A DNA stretch of 64,000 nt from Lampris incognitus (GCF_029633865.1 NC_079223.1:9061736-9125735), one strand, 5' to 3'; counted from the first letter of the stretch, positions 23,601-35,709 are shown. The notes: generated by a model from the letters alone, not told the origin. Numbers and translations: made by a program.

Positions 23601-26208
23601 GGTCAGGGTGCACAGGTCGCAGGGCACCCTTAACTTCCGGTCAGGGATTACTGGACAGTGAATGCCATTGACTAGGGCATGCACTGAAAGTTCTGCTCTC
23701 AATCATAAGGACTAAGTTGGACCACTGTCCATGTGCAGTAAACCCTCAGAATGACTCGATTGTTAATAAGCATTTTTTTTTTTCCTCAAAAAGATCTGCA
23801 ACTGCATGCATCCTCCACTAGGTGCCGCACAGCCACATGCATTTGTATTTAAGCCTTGGTCAAAACTGACCTACACCAAGGAAGTTGCCAGAGTACGATG
23901 ATAGTGTGGTATTTCCGATCTGTCCAGTACTTCCCAGACCTAGCAGCTGTTTATTCTAACCACTGTTTGCATTGACCAAGCGTGCTCCACATGATCCTAA
24001 CCACTGCTTCCCATCTTTCTTGGCATGCTCACTTCTGCTCTTCAGTTCCCAGATATGTATTCTAAATAATACTAAACAGCTAAAAAAAATTGCCTGATGT
24101 GTTTAAATGAAAACTAACACAGCACACAGATTGAACAGCATTTTTGTTTGTGTGTAAGATAAGTGATTTGCCAGGAGCGCCTGCATCCAGACATATTTTT
24201 ACTTAGCATTTGTTTGTCTTTTTATTTCATGTGACCGTATGTTTGTATCATCAGGTCCAGTGTCAGTTGAGTCAGACAACAGATAAGCTCCATGGGGAGG
24301 AGGCTCGAAGACAGCAAGTCTGTGAAGAATTTGAACAGGTAACTGAGTCTACTACCTTTCGTAGCTCCCGCTAGGCGAATTCGCGTTAAGATCCAAGTCG
24401 GCCTTGTTTCATGTTTACATTAGTTACGAATATAAGAACAAATTTGAAAGAAAACAGTCATTTTGTAATGTGAATCAATGCTTCACATTATCCAGGTCCA
24501 AAAGACCGTCTCAGAACTTCAGGCTCAGCTGGATCTCCTGAAGGCTGCTGGAGATGCTCCACAGGCTGACACTGAAGATGTCGCCCAGCTTAAGGTACCA
24601 TAACGGTTAACACCCCTTAGGATATTGGAAGCCTCTGGTCAAATCAATAGCATCATCCTCGCTTAGCTGGGCATGTTTAACTAACAGTTCGTTTTAGTTA
24701 AGAGCTGATTGGAATTACCTTTAACATGTGCTGTTTGCCCTTGCCCAAATTGTTTCTTTTCGATAGAGTTGGTAGTCCACTTACTGCAGAATATTTATTT
24801 ATTAAGATCATGTTAAAGCTGATGGTAAGAGGTGGGAGAGAATGTTTTGATACTGGGCAAATGGGAATATGCAAGTGACTATAAACAGAGGTCACAATCG
24901 CTTGGCTATCTCTTAGCATATCCAATCTGGCTGGCAAAATTGGCCAAAATTATGTTCGATTGTTCTTTCTATAAAAAAAAAAGGTTCAAACCCATTCATG
25001 TATGTCCATAAGAGGGCAAACCAATACAAGAGCCATAACTACTTGTATAGGTATATTTATTTCAACATAAACATGTCTTTTAAAAGATCTACATACCTAC
25101 TAAGCATTACAAAATACCATGGTACCAATTCCTGACAGAACTCGCTACAGCCCAGCCCATCAGCTATACTGATGGACCGCATGTCCTTGCACAAAGTCAG
25201 TTTCTTCGTGCAAGCCTCTTGTGCTCCAGATAGCGAGCTTGTGGTGGGTGGTGTAAAATGAGTTGAGACGTGGCTGTTTGGGTGGAGTTCTGGACATCAG
25301 GCCATGCTCATTTGGGTGCATATTTTCGAGATTTGCCCTCAGGTTACTAGTGGTGGGATGGTAAGCTAACTGTAGCTTACATAACTTGCATACGACTATC
25401 TCGAGGTTCCACACTTTTTCAGTTTTCTGACCAAAATCTTAAGTATTCCCAAACTGGGCTTTTTAGATTGATTGGAGTGAAAATCACTCTCTCTGCAGCC
25501 GAGTTGGGTTGTGAACTCGCTGCCATCTTTACCACACGGTTGTTGTTGAATTATTCGCTCCTTTCAGCTTGACCTAAATTTCATTTTCAACCAGTGAAAG
25601 TGACGTTGTGTGACTCCTGTCCATCATGTAGCGTATTCAGTGCAGTGGCCAAGGCCCTTGTTAGAATTTGTGAGTAGACAGCCGTGGTAGTGCTGTTTTT
25701 TTTTTTTTTTTTTTTTCACAAATGAATATTAATTCTCACACTTTTTTTTTTTTTTTTTTTACAATTTGGTTATAGATTCGAAATCAGAATATTGATTGAT
25801 ATTCATTGACAGCCCTAATGTCCAAATATTTTCTGAACCATTTGGAATGGCTGGTTTACAAAGCTGATTTGGACTTATTACTCCTCCTGGAAATAGGAGC
25901 GTCTGGAGAAGGAGAAGAAGCTGTCCAAAGACCTGGGCCAGGCAGCCACCAAGCTGCAACAGCTTCTCCAAGTTACTCAGGAGCAGCTGACCAAAGAGAG
26001 AGACACAGTCAGAACACTACAGGAGCACCTGGATAGCAAGGTAAGGGGTCCGACTCTATAGCAGCTTAAAAATATCCACATTTAAATTAATCTGGTTTGC
26101 TTATCTGTTTGACACATAACTCGGTATTTCTTTGTTTTTTTTTGTTTTTTTGTTTTTTTTTTTTGCAAGGGAGAGTATGTGGAACTGAAGGAAGGAACAT
26201 CGGTGTAA
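11616..26208 (+). CDS. rrbp1: Ribosome-binding protein 1 (p180)
   Basis: Rough-ER membrane protein that binds ribosomes, mRNA and microtubules and supports secretory translation. 25 coding exons give 1152 residues: 11616-12708, 13732-13886, 14058-14180, 14646-14798, 15486-15604, 15871-16024, 17202-17340, 17570-17751, 17843-17877, 17962-18037, 18199-18233, 18318-18399, 18509-18549, 18661-18742, 18829-18918, 19008-19100, 19186-19275, 19436-19528, 22638-22733, 23199-23282, 23524-23601, 24255-24338, 24496-24594, 25897-26040, 26170-26208. All introns are GT-AG and the phases add up. The N-terminus MDIYDPQTLGIMVFGGFM is the RRBP1 signature, with a membrane helix at about 7-29, then a Lys-rich stretch and an Ala/Pro/Ser/Lys-rich region in exon 1. 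PLYLPYKALVSTVSNMV opens the conserved part, and the rest is coiled coil ending KEGTSV. Start chosen by family match and the context AACAATGG. Whether this is the a or b fish paralogue cannot be told. Confidence 0.95.
12120..12560 (+). repeat. rrbp1: Coding repeat, KSAPAP-type, in rrbp1
   Basis: Imprecise repeats of 5-10 residues built on Lys-Ser/Ala-Ala/Ser-Pro-Ala-Pro, roughly twenty copies at residues 170-315. This is where mammalian RRBP1 carries its NQGKKAEG-type ribosome-binding decapeptides. Here the motif differs but keeps regularly spaced lysines. Confidence 0.8.
14952..15228 (+). mobile_element. tRNA-derived SINE in rrbp1 intron
   Basis: Head GTAGCTCAGGAGGTAGAGCA (A box), a B-box-like GTTGCCGATTTGATCC, the central GAGCAAGACACCTAACCCC block and the tail TAGAAAAGCACTATATAAAT, all common to a widespread fish SINE family. 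The same head and body occur inverted at 34.7-35.1 kb, and similar tails near 37.0 and 48.5 kb. Confidence 0.8.
20150..21000 (-). mobile_element. Decayed Tc1/mariner remnant
   Basis: Minus-strand pieces resemble the C-terminal half of a Tc1 transposase: SPGLNIPEHLW (about 20580) and NLNAKGGP (about 20410). Many frame changes; ends not found. Sits in rrbp1 intron 18. Confidence 0.6.
21000..22100. other. rrbp1: Non-repetitive intron block, possible regulatory DNA
   Basis: Balanced-composition sequence with no recognisable repeat, in the longest intron of rrbp1 (19529-22637). It contains homeobox-like ATTAATTATT (about 21653) and TCF-like CCTTTGAT (about 21260). Speculative without comparison to other fish. 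Confidence 0.25.
25150..25560 (-). mobile_element. hAT transposase fragment (BED zinc finger)
   Basis: The minus-strand frame contains VVCKLCKLQLAYHPTTSNL followed by a His region (ENMHPNEH), the CxxC...H BED finger found at the N-terminus of hAT transposases. Only this part is present and upstream codons are interrupted. It lies in the last large rrbp1 intron. Confidence 0.7.
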
Positions 26209-26695
26209 GACTGAAGCTGACTGAGGACACTAGACAAAACTGCCAAATATGCCTTATGATTACCCTAGTTATGCATTCCAAAACTATCGTTTCTTACTTG
26301 TACTGTAGTTGATTGCAATTGTTGCAACTTAATTAATCAATTATTTGATATTATGAACATTTCATTGTAAAATTAGAGGAGAAATCATGCTCTAAACTAT
26401 TGAAGTCCACATTCCATCAACATTTCTGGCTATGTCAGAAGATATGAGTCTCCCCTGCCTTATATTCCAAAAATTTCCCCATGGTTCAGTGTTAAAAGGG
26501 AAACTGATTGTACGTCAAACGTACATCAACCTGTGCAATTACTTTTTATGTGTCTTTTGTATGTGGTTGAATGATGGGAACATTTTATGGTACAGCGATG
26601 CAATTAGGGCCTGCTACCTTCTGTGGCGGGCTTCCAACAAAACTGTTAAAATTTGAATTTTTATGAATGAATAAACTACAGTGTAGCTATACGTG
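26209..26695 (+). other. rrbp1: rrbp1 3'-UTR with poly(A) signal
   Basis: Follows the TAA at 26206-26208. The first canonical AATAAA is at 26670-26675. Confidence 0.65.
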
Positions 26696-26699
26696 ATAA

Positions 26700-27285
26700 C
26701 ATGTCAATGATTTTGCTGTATTTACATTCAGACTGCTGTCGTACACGTATAGGCACGAGTCGTTGGCTAAACTGGAAGTTCTGTACTGGGAATTTCATTT
26801 GAGGGAGCTGTTTCAGATGCAACTGCTGGTGTGTGTCCATATCAATTTAGCAAACAGAAGCTACTCTCTCGTCTTCACTTGACACTGGGTACTTTTGCTT
26901 GTATCGCAATGAAGACAAAGAGAAATGAAGGTAAAGAAAAAAAAACGCCTGTTTTTCTCCCCTTTTTCTGTTCTGTCACACCAACACCCTTTTTGCACAA
27001 ATCAGTCCAAATTTGGAATATAGGGGATGAATTTGGTACCCGATTAGAATTACTTCCAAAGCACAAACAAGGTAACTGCAACTATCCACTCTTAGATGAT
27101 GCGTCATTTGGAGCTTTGTTTAACTGAACGTAGCAAAATTCTCCAGAAAATATTGTTGGTCCTAAATATTTAAGATCCTTTCAACACCTGGTTGAGGGAT
27201 TAAGTATGCAAATTCCTCACTATCAGCCCTCAAATATGTTCCTGTAATTCATCAGATTCACTAAGTTTTATATATATATTACAAA
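26700..27285. other. Unassigned intergenic sequence
   Basis: Nothing recognised apart from an A-rich tract near 26936 and a short TA run near 27272. Confidence 0.5.
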
Positions 27286-27286
27286 C

Positions 27287-28400
27287 ACATGCTGATCAGC
27301 CAAAACATTAAAACCACCTGCCTCTAATATACCAAAACAGCTGACCCATCTGAAGTTGTCCTCTGGTATCTGGCACCAAGACGTCAGCAGCAGATCCTTT
27401 AAGTCCTGTAAGTTGTAGGGTGGGGCCTCCATGGTTGGAACTTGTTTTTCCAGCACATCCCACAGATGCGTGATAGGATTGCTATCTGGGGGATTTAGAT
27501 TGAGATCTGGGGCCAAGGTAACATCTTGAACTGTCGGTCGTGTTCCGTAAACCATTTTTGAACAATTTTTGCAGTGTGCATAATCCTGCTGAAAGAGGCC
27601 ACTGCCATCAGGGAAACCGTTGCCATAAAGGGGTGTAGTTAGGTCCGCAACAATGTTTAGGTAGGTGGCACATGTCAAAGTAACATCCATGTGAATGCCA
27701 GGCCCAAAGGTTTCCCCAGCAGAACATTGTCAAGAGCATCACGTTGCCTCCGCCAGCTTGCCGCCTTCTCATAGTGCGTCCTGGTGCCATCACTTCCCCT
27801 GGTAACTGACGCGCACGCACCCACACGATGTAAAAGAAAACATGATTCGTCAGACCAGGCCATTTTGCATTGCTCCATGGTCCAGTTCTGACACTCGCGT
27901 GCCCATTGTAGACGCTTTTAGCGGTGGACGGGTCTTCTTGGGCACTCTGACTGGTCTGCGTCTACACAGCCCCATATACAGCAAGCTGTGATGCACGGTG
28001 TTCTGACACCTGTCAATCATAGCCAGCATTAACTTTTTTTTTAGCAATTGGGAGCTACAGCAGCTGTTCTGTGGGATCAGACCAGACGGGCTAGCCTTCA
28101 CTCCCCACACACGTCAATGAGCCTTGGGCGCCCATGACCCTATCGCCGGTTCACCGGTTGTCCTTCCTTGGACCACTTTTGGCAGGTACTAACCACTGCA
28201 TACTGGGAACACCCCACAAGACCTGCCGTTTTGGAGATGCTCCCCCAGTCGTCTAGCCATCTTATTCAGCCCAAATCAAAGTCACTCAGATCCTTATGCT
28301 TGCCCATTTTTCCTGCTTCCAACACAATTTCAAGAACCAACTTCCCTTGCTGGCTAATATATCCCACCCCTTGATAGGCGCCATTGTAATGAGATAATCA
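27287..28400 (-). mobile_element. Decayed Tc1/mariner element, one end missing
   Basis: The right end of the minus-strand element (27287 onward, GCTGATCAGCCAAAACATTA) is the inverted repeat of a common fish Tc1 family. Transposase pieces include FQQDYAHC (second catalytic Asp), DSNPITHLWD (third motif region, Glu changed to Thr) and WSDESCFLLH (first Asp, about 27865). The frame breaks at least three times. The opposite inverted repeat is lost where the LINE at 28.4 kb begins. Confidence 0.85.
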
Positions 28401-28404
28401 TTGT

Positions 28405-29215
28405 TAATAATCATGATTGATGACCAGCTCTTGTGGCCTCGATTGCTCTGTCATGCCGATTTGCCCTGAACAACAACAGGAAAATTAGACCCTACCTGTC
28501 TGAGCATGCAGCACAACTCCTGGCACAGGCTCTTGTTATGTCACGCAGTGACTACTGCAACGCCTTACTGGCAGGTCTCCCAGCATGCATTTTCAAACCT
28601 CTGCAGACGATCCAGAGCGTGGCGGCACATCTGGTCTTCAACCAACTCAAAACAGCACATGTCACTCCGCTATTCATATCCCTCCACTGGCTCCTAGTTG
28701 CTGCCTGCATCAAATTTAAAACCTCAATGCTCGCTTACAAAACGACAACTAAAATGGCTCCCACCTACCTGAACTCCCTCATTCGGGTCCACACTCAGTC
28801 CCGCTCACTACGCTCTGCCAATGAAAGACTCCTGGCACTTCCGCCACAACATGGCCCTAAGTCACTAGCCAGACTCTTCTTTTCTGTAGTTCCCCGGTGT
28901 TGGAACGAGTTACCAAACTCCATTCGATCCGCTGAGTCCCTCTCCATCTTTAAGAAGAAGCTAAGACCAGCTCTTTCTCGAACACCTCCACACCTGATGG
29001 TATTAATAAAAATACAAAAAAGGGGGGGGGGGATTCGCTTCTATGCACCCTGTACACTGCCTTTGTGCACTGCCTGTTGACACCTACTATGTCCTGTCGG
29101 AGCTGAACCTAGATTTACTTGTGTTGTCACCTCCTGACTAGATACTTGCTTGTGTTGTATTAACTCTGATGTGCGTCACTGTGGATAAAAGCGTCTGCTA
29201 AATTAAATTGTAACA
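28405..29215 (+). mobile_element. L2/Rex1-like LINE, 3' part
   Basis: A 215-residue frame (28433-29080) reads as the C-terminal part of a CR1/L2-group polyprotein: LAQALVMSRSDYCNALLAGL, PLFISLHWLL and PRCWNELPNSIRS are family hallmarks. The 3'-UTR ends GATAAAAGCGTCTGCTAAAT with an A/T-rich tail. The upstream RT domain is absent. A fragment of the same sequence lies inverted at 33.4 kb. Confidence 0.8.
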
Positions 29216-29219
29216 TGAT

Positions 29220-30130
29220 TAATTTAAAATTATTGCTGTAAAGGATCAGAATACTTTATTCATCCCCGAGGGGAAATTAAAAGACTTGGAGGCTGGCTTT
29301 GTAGCAACATACAGTTAATTCTTTACTGTTTAAGTGTGTGAAACTAGTGAGGGTCCAAGTTTTACAGAGAAAACTGGAGAACAACAGTGGCTTTCAGCCA
29401 GCACGATACTCAATAGGCCAAAATCATAAAAATGCCTTCTGGCAACATTGGAAATAATACAAGCTATGGAAATCTGCCTGGTAATAGTCTCCAACTATTT
29501 GTTTATTCGTTTAATTAACGTCTGTGCATTATCCACATGATTAGACAGAAACTTTTGATCACTAGTCAAGTTTAATTTAAAACTGATGGCGAGAAGAAAA
29601 CCGCCTCCAAGGGATATGCGATCACTGGCCTGTTCATTCACTTTAGTCTGGTGGTGGTTTTAGGGAATTTGAACTCTTTTGTCCAAGTTTATTTTTCTGT
29701 TTCTCACTGGCATTACTTACCAACAGGCCCAGCAGGGTATCAACCGCTATCAACACTCTGGAGAACCCGAGTTTTTGCACGCTGGCTCGAAAGCGTTGCA
29801 AAGTGATGCATAAACTTAAGAGAACTCAATCTGCTCGGGAAACTTTTCTTTAAAAAAAGATTAACTAGCTCCGAGGCGAGTCAGTTCATCTGGACACGAC
29901 GTTTATTGACACATTGCATCACTCATCTAAGTGACCTCTGCAGGTATCCTCCCCCTTGTAAATAAACAAAGTGGCAGAACAACCAAAACCAGTGATGATT
30001 ATGCTGCCGTGTTGTTTATCAGGGTGGGGATATGTGAACCTTTCCCTTTGTCTCTGCATGTACAGGTAAAACACGACATATGTAAGACTAAACAGTTTAT
30101 GGACACATGCGTTCATTTTATTTTTACTAC
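29220..30130. other. Unassigned sequence with a retroposon tail
   Basis: ATACTTTATTCATCCCCGAG at about 29250 is the inverted 3' end of a common fish retroposon. Nothing else recognised. Confidence 0.5.
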
Positions 30131-30264
30131 CTTGAACCCTGATGCCTCTTGCTTGCAGATAACCCTGCATCACGCGGTATCCAGAATTCGGGAACATGCG
30201 CTGTAACTTCCTGGCAGCATTACCGAGTTCCTCATCTGTGAGGTTGCCGTAGAAATCGGCAACC
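30131..30264 (-). pseudogene. Isolated exon of an integrase-core-domain gene
   Basis: A 134-bp exon with plausible acceptor (GTTAAG|G) and donor (CAAG|GTAGTA), reading VADFYGNLTDEELGNAARKL and then FPNSGYRVMQGYL. I recognise this as part of the multi-exon fish family annotated 'integrase core domain', whose helix-turn-helix, catalytic and tail parts appear on the plus strand at 43.4-45.7 kb. No neighbouring exon was found within several kb, so it is probably a stranded remnant. Confidence 0.55.
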
Positions 30265-30317
30265 CTTAACATACAATAGGTGGGTTAGTGAGAAACGGCT
30301 GTCATGCAACTTTGAAT

Positions 30318-30790
30318 CAGTAACACTTGGTATGTCGTTTCATTTCATGCACTTGGGCACCTGAAACGAAATGTCTTTTCCCCAGCACACAGCAGTGCAA
30401 CACACAGACAAGAACACATCGAAACACTACAAGAACACATATCTCTAAACTAAACAACAACAAAAAAATCACTGTCCAGGAGAGTGAACGCCAGCCAGGA
30501 TGACTGTCGGAACGTCTGGTCTGCATGGGCTAGCAGTTAGCTTAGCCTGCCCCGCTTCTGCGTCCTGTCAGGCCGCCCTCGGTGTTTCCTCTTCGGGCGC
30601 AGCTCCAGGCAGGGCCGTGGTCCCTGGGCCCTCAGGATGCAGCAGACCAGGCTCTCCCAGCCAATCCAGCGCCAGCTGTCCCAATCGTCAAACGAAGACA
30701 AAACTTAGATGTGGACAAAGACACTGCGTGGACGGTACTGGGTGAGGCTGCCGCAAACGTAAATTTGCACCGCCATCCACTATGGCATCT
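30318..30790 (-). repeat. Dispersed repeat X, copy 1
   Basis: Matches, in opposite orientation, the repeat at 41.98-42.80 kb over several hundred bases (for example TGCTAGCCCATGC and TCATCCTGGCTGGCGTTC). Class unknown; probably a retroposon. Confidence 0.7.
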
Positions 30791-30799
30791 ATGACGTGT

Positions 30800-32150
30800 C
30801 ATAGGTGCCAATCCCCGAAAAGGTTGAGCACCCAAAAAAGAAAACCTCCATCTATTTCTTATTACACACACGGCGTAGTGTTGTGAATGTGGCCAGTGTG
30901 TTGGGAGTACTGCATGATGAGGTGTCGAGGCAGCTTGACACGCCGGTTGAAAGGTTGAAGCCAGGTGTCTCGGACACTCCCTGTCCACCTTTTGTCTTTA
31001 CCAAAACCAACAATATACACCGTCCAGCTTTTCTTTTTCTTTTTTTTGCACTCCTTGTAGTCACATAAACTGGCCATTTTTAATTAAATACAGGGGGTTT
31101 CCTCATTGCAGATGGACAACTTGAAATCATCCCTGCCTCCGAACGTCGCACCTTTTGTCGATCGTGGCCTCTTTTTACTGAGACAAAGTCCTTCTCGCGC
31201 CTCTCTTGCAGTAGAGCAGTTGGTTGTGCACGTCAGCCAGTGCAGACTGAAGGGTTCTAGGCCTGGGCGTGGGAATACCCGAGTACTGAAATCTACCGTT
31301 ATTCCCACGTATTAAGGTGCGGTCGGCTGATTTGGGCTGAGTCCCACTCGGGAGACCGCGGGAGACGTGACGGGGACCGAAGTCAAATTTGTAAAACCTC
31401 AAAAGCTTCGTCGTTTGCAAGACCTCGGTGATATTTGCAATGTTTTGGGTTTCTTTCTCTGGATCACTGTCATTAAAGCGTGACTACAAACCTATAATTA
31501 ACGAGTGATCCATACGAAAAGTAAACGCAAACCTCTTAATTCATGGAAATGAATCATGGTTCTGACATGACTCCTATCAGGAAAGGTTATATTTTTGGTA
31601 ACACCTGTTCCTTCACATTCTGAGACTTGTTACTTCCCATTCTGAGAATGGTTCCTTCACATTCTTGTTTTACAGTATTACAACAGCTGTCCGGCACTGG
31701 GTAGTTTTATAATTGTGGAATTGAATATTAATGAAACTCACCATTTTCTTTTACGAATAAAGAAACGGAGGCATTGCAAAGTGTGCGGAGTTACAGAAAA
31801 GACGTTTTTAAGAACACGGCGTGTGTGACTAAGCTTTTGTTTCTGTTGGACTGCATGAGCTACCTGTCCTCCTGCAGGTGGGTATAAATCATCTAAGGCA
31901 GGTTCTAGGAAGACTGGTGGGTTTTCATATCGGCCGTCTGAAAATGCGGGTTGGCTTGAAAGAGCACGGCAGGCCGCTCGGTTGTCGGGTTTGCTGAGGC
32001 CGAGCTCCCTCCCTCGGCCTTCCACTTTCCGACTTGCCCTGCGTGGGCTGATTATGACAAGACGGCAAGCTTCAGACACACCGGGACATACTTGAAATCG
32101 ACACACTGGAATTGCATTGCCCGTCATGAAGCAACATTAAAAAGAAAAAG
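30800..32150. other. Unassigned intergenic sequence
   Basis: No gene or repeat family recognised. Contains the downstream flank of the glyatl-like gene. Confidence 0.5.
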
Positions 32151-32152
32151 TG

Positions 32153-32703
32153 CTAGAAGTTGAATTCAAACCAGGTAGCCCTGTAAGAGGGGTCTTCGAT
32201 GAAGCCCAGTTTTGTAAACAGCCTGTGCGACACCGCGTTCTCCTCCTCTACGAAGCAGTACACCGGATAACCCAGAGCCTGGAGTTTCTTGGCCATGCTG
32301 CAAATCAGAACCTTGGCGTAGCCTTTCCCTCTGTGCTCTGGCAGAGTGTGCAGCATGCCCATGGCACAGTAGTCGTAGACCAGGATCCAGGACACGGGCC
32401 GGCCCTGGCCGTCGGTGATGCAGCACGAAGGAAAGTTGCTTATGAGGTTTTCGATAGTTCTGTACCCGTTTTCGTCTCCTCCGAACTTCCAAGTTTTGTT
32501 CACCAATTCGACGTGGGAAATGTTCAGCGGCGATATCCTCGACTCAGTCTCGCTGTTGAATTTGGAAAAAGATGAGAGGGAGAGAAAGAGGGAGGGAGAG
32601 AGAGAAGGGCTCTGTGAAAGTGATGGTCACTGCAAGTTGGATCCCATTTAGCCGACATGATTTCATGAGCAGAGGCAGGCCATACACAGGACAGGTACAC
32701 ACA

Positions 32704-32745
<42 letters not shown>

Positions 32746-34110
32746 TATGTCTGCTTCTATAGTATATACCTGTCCACTTCTGATGAGGGGAGAAGGCTGC
32801 AGTCCGGCAGATACATAAGGTGCGCGTTGGTAAACCACCTGACCCCGATGCCTCTGGCAGAGGCCACTTGTTTTAAGATGGGAGCATGGCGAGTGTTGAA
32901 TCCTGTGGGCAGGAAAAAAAAAACCCCATTGTCAAAACACCGTTTAAGTTTCAGTGGTTATTTGAAATAACAGCGGTTATGGTTACAAATTGCTAAAAGA
33001 TGACGTCAACGTTTGACGTAATCACCCCCCTATTGTTCACAGTAGCTGGGTTTGTATTGCGCAGCGCAACTTGCACCGAAGTTGCACTACACGGCGCGGT
33101 GGGGGGTCGGCTTTGACATGTAGAGTAGCTAATTAACCTAAGAGGAGGTGATGGCCTTATCTGTGTGTCGTGTGCTGCTCATTTAGGTGTTGGAAACCCA
33201 GTGTTGCGGGTTCGTTCAGCAGACGCTTTCATTACACATCTGAGAGTTAATACACAGTACAAGCGAGGATCTAGTCGGGGGGGGGGGCAACAACGCAAGG
33301 AAGAGCCACAAAACGAGGTTCGAGTCCGGTAGGACGTAGGTGTCAACGGGCGGTGCACAGAAACGATTCTACCTGTTTATGTCTTTAATATGAACCCCAC
33401 CAGGTGTGGAGGTGTTCGAGAAAGAGCTGGGGGTTGTTTTTTGTGGCTTCTTCAAGATGGAGAGGGACTCCGCGGGGGGTGTTCGGATATAAAAATCATC
33501 GTTCGTCCATCGTGGCGCGTGTTCTGGGTGGCGCCACGTGACTAAACGGCGGCCCCGCACGCACCTCCGAGGAAGGAACGGATGCTCCAGTCGATGGCGT
33601 TCTCCTCGGCCAACACGCGCCGCAGGATCTGCGCGTCCGTGCTGTAGACGGTCACCCGTTTCCTGTGGTCCAGAGCGCCCTTCTTCTGTGAAGCAAAACC
33701 CAGGCAGTAGCTGACGAGGGGGACAGTTTGGCAGACACGGTCAAGACGATCGGAACCCCCCCCTCCCCCCCATTATGTCTCCAACGCAAATGTGCCAACT
33801 CACCCTGGAATCGGGTCGGCAAATGATGACCTTAAAGTCGGGCCAGGCGTCAACGACCACTTCCAGCGTGCTCGGCTTGTTTCGGTTTATACCGTACAGG
33901 AATCCATAAACCTAAAACCCCCCCCAAAAAAAAAAATCACATCAGCTGAGTCCTGGAGAACGAAAGTGCCGCGCTTTTGGCTGCAAACTGGAGAAAGAAG
34001 TGCGGCGGTCTCTGGGGACCGACGGGTCCGTTTACCGTCAGGCTCTCCGGGATGAGCCTCTTGAGACGCTTCTCGGCGCTGTGCAGCTCACCGACGCTCA
34101 AAACCTTCAT
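32153..34110 (-). CDS. Glycine N-acyltransferase-like protein (GLYATL3-like)
   Basis: Acyl-CoA:amino-acid N-acyltransferase family, which conjugates acyl-CoA to glycine or related amines, mitochondrial or cytosolic in relatives. Five exons on the minus strand: 34110-34036, 33911-33804, 33685-33565, 32902-32770 and 32552-32153, all GT-AG with consistent phases, giving 278 residues (relatives about 290). The first exon (MKVLSVGELHSAEKRLKRLI) and VYGFLYGINRNKP form the N-terminal Gly-acyltransferase domain. The last exon carries the C-terminal GNAT-like fold: NFPSCCITDGQGRPVSW, then the acetyl-CoA loop HTLPEHRGKGYAKVL and the ending FTKLGFIEDPSYRATWFEF. It lies 1.6 kb from the cystatin gene on the same strand. 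The second-last intron has gained a TA microsatellite and the intron between exons 3 and 4 a LINE fragment. The exact orthologue among fish glyatl copies is not certain. Confidence 0.9.
32704..32743. repeat. (TA)n microsatellite in glyatl-like intron
   Basis: About 20 TA units, 27 bases from the splice donor at 32770. Confidence 0.95.
33385..33485 (-). mobile_element. LINE fragment in intron
   Basis: The reverse complement matches 28.93-29.0 kb (GAGTCCCTCTCCATCTT, TCTCGAACACCTCCACACC), the C-terminal coding end of that LINE. Confidence 0.75.
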
Positions 34111-34715
34111 GCTTGGGTCCGCGGCTCGACTCTCTTGACGAGGGGATCCGGTGGACAAACTCAGTTGTTATTATTATGCTTTTAATGTGGTGCAACTAAA
34201 GATCCCGACAGTGATTTCTCTCCCCCCCCCCTTTCTTTCAGAGCGAACATGGAAAGGAGAACTGTTGACAAAGGGTGGACTTTAAACTTTGATCCAGTTT
34301 TGGGGCCAAAGCAAAACGTTCCCCAGCTGTCTTGCGTCCCACTTCCTGTTTGTGCCCCACTTCCTGTTTTCCAAACCGGACGCATCACTTGCCACGTATG
34401 TGGCTCCCAGTTTGTGTCTTGTGTGACCCGAGTTGACAAGAGGTCGTGTATAACGTTAAAAGTGTAAACCGTCAGATTTTATATTTGTTTTTTTATGCCA
34501 CGAGTCTGTTGAACCATCGGTCAGCGTTGCAGCCGAGCAGCGTCCCGGTACTCTGGGATGTAGGAGCCAGGGAGAAGGCCTGTTGACGTCAGTTACCTGG
34601 GCCTAGATAAATGACCCCGTGGTCCGCACCTATACAGCGCGTCTCTACTCCACCAACCATCCACCCGAAGTGCTTTAAGAGTGTAGGCCTCACATTCACC
34701 CTATACACTGATGGG

Positions 34716-35058
34716 GGAGGCTGCAGTGCAAGGCACCAACCTGCACACCAGGAGCAGTTAGGGGGGGCGGGGTTCAGTGTCTCGCTCAAGGACACTTCGA
34801 CACGCTCTCCGGAGGAACCGGGGATCGAACCAGCGACCTTCCGGTTACTTGACGAGCCGCTCTACCGCCCCAACAACGCGTACCGGGAGGCTGCAGTGCA
34901 AGGCACCAACCTGCACACCAGGAGCAGTTGGGGGGGGGGGCGGGGTTCAGTGTCTCGCTCAAGGACACTTCGACACGCTCTCTGGAGGAACCGGGGATCG
35001 AACCAGCGACCTTCCGGTTACTTGACGAGCCGCTCTACCGCCCCAACAACGCGTGCCG
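34716..35058 (-). repeat. tRNA-type SINE head, tandem direct duplication
   Basis: Two near-identical units of about 170 bp (34716-34885 and 34886-35058). On the minus strand each reads GGCGGTAGAGCGGCTCGTC (A box), GCTGGTTCGATCC (B box) and GAGCGAGACACTGAACCCC, the same family as the SINE at 14.95 kb. Confidence 0.85.
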
Positions 35059-35375
35059 TCGGCTCTCCAGTAAATAGTCAGCACCCACGCGAAAGGGTGC
35101 AGACTATTTGGAGTCGAGCACACACCCTGCCCGGTCCAGCCGGTTGACAAGAGACCGGGGAGTGTTTCCTATACCACGGTAAAAGAAGACCGGCAGTACG
35201 ATGCAACCTGACCCAGAGGGATAAACCAGGTTGTTATTACTGGAGAAATGTTTGGGACCGCAGCCCTTCCAGAAACGTTGACTTGTAAACAGGCAGAAGT
35301 GAGAGAGCACACACACGACACGACACCACACCCACCTCGCAGAGGCAGCTTGGGGCAAAGAAACACCAGACTCCA

Positions 35376-35709
35376 GTCCATACAAGAATCGCTCTTTATT
35401 CATTCTTTTTGCCATGTGCGACAGGGTTTAGGGGTTCACGAGAGCCGGTGTGAAAATGCAAAATGAAGACAAGCTGGGGATGGGGTGAGTAATGCTTTTA
35501 TTAGTGGGTTTAATATCTGCGTTGTCCTGCACAGTTAGTGGGCGCGTGTGCGTGCAGCAAAGCGACGCGCGAGACATCTGCGCTCGTCTCGCCTGCTCGC
35601 TCACGCGACGAGCGCCTTGAAGCGTTTAGCGAGACTTCCGGTCGAACGCACGACAGGACGCTGTTGTAGTTCTCCCTGCTGCCGCGTGGTCCGTGTTGTC
35701 CTCTCCTCG
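35376..35709 (-). other. Cystatin 3'-UTR with two poly(A) signals
   Basis: Minus-strand AATAAA at 35502-35497 and again at 35400-35395. The block from 35354 to 35528 is repeated, diverged, at the right end of the window. Confidence 0.65.

Noticed and set aside
25160-25414. Host BED-finger gene
   Set aside because: Only the N-terminal finger is present, inside an rrbp1 intron, with interrupted codons around it; it is a hAT fragment.
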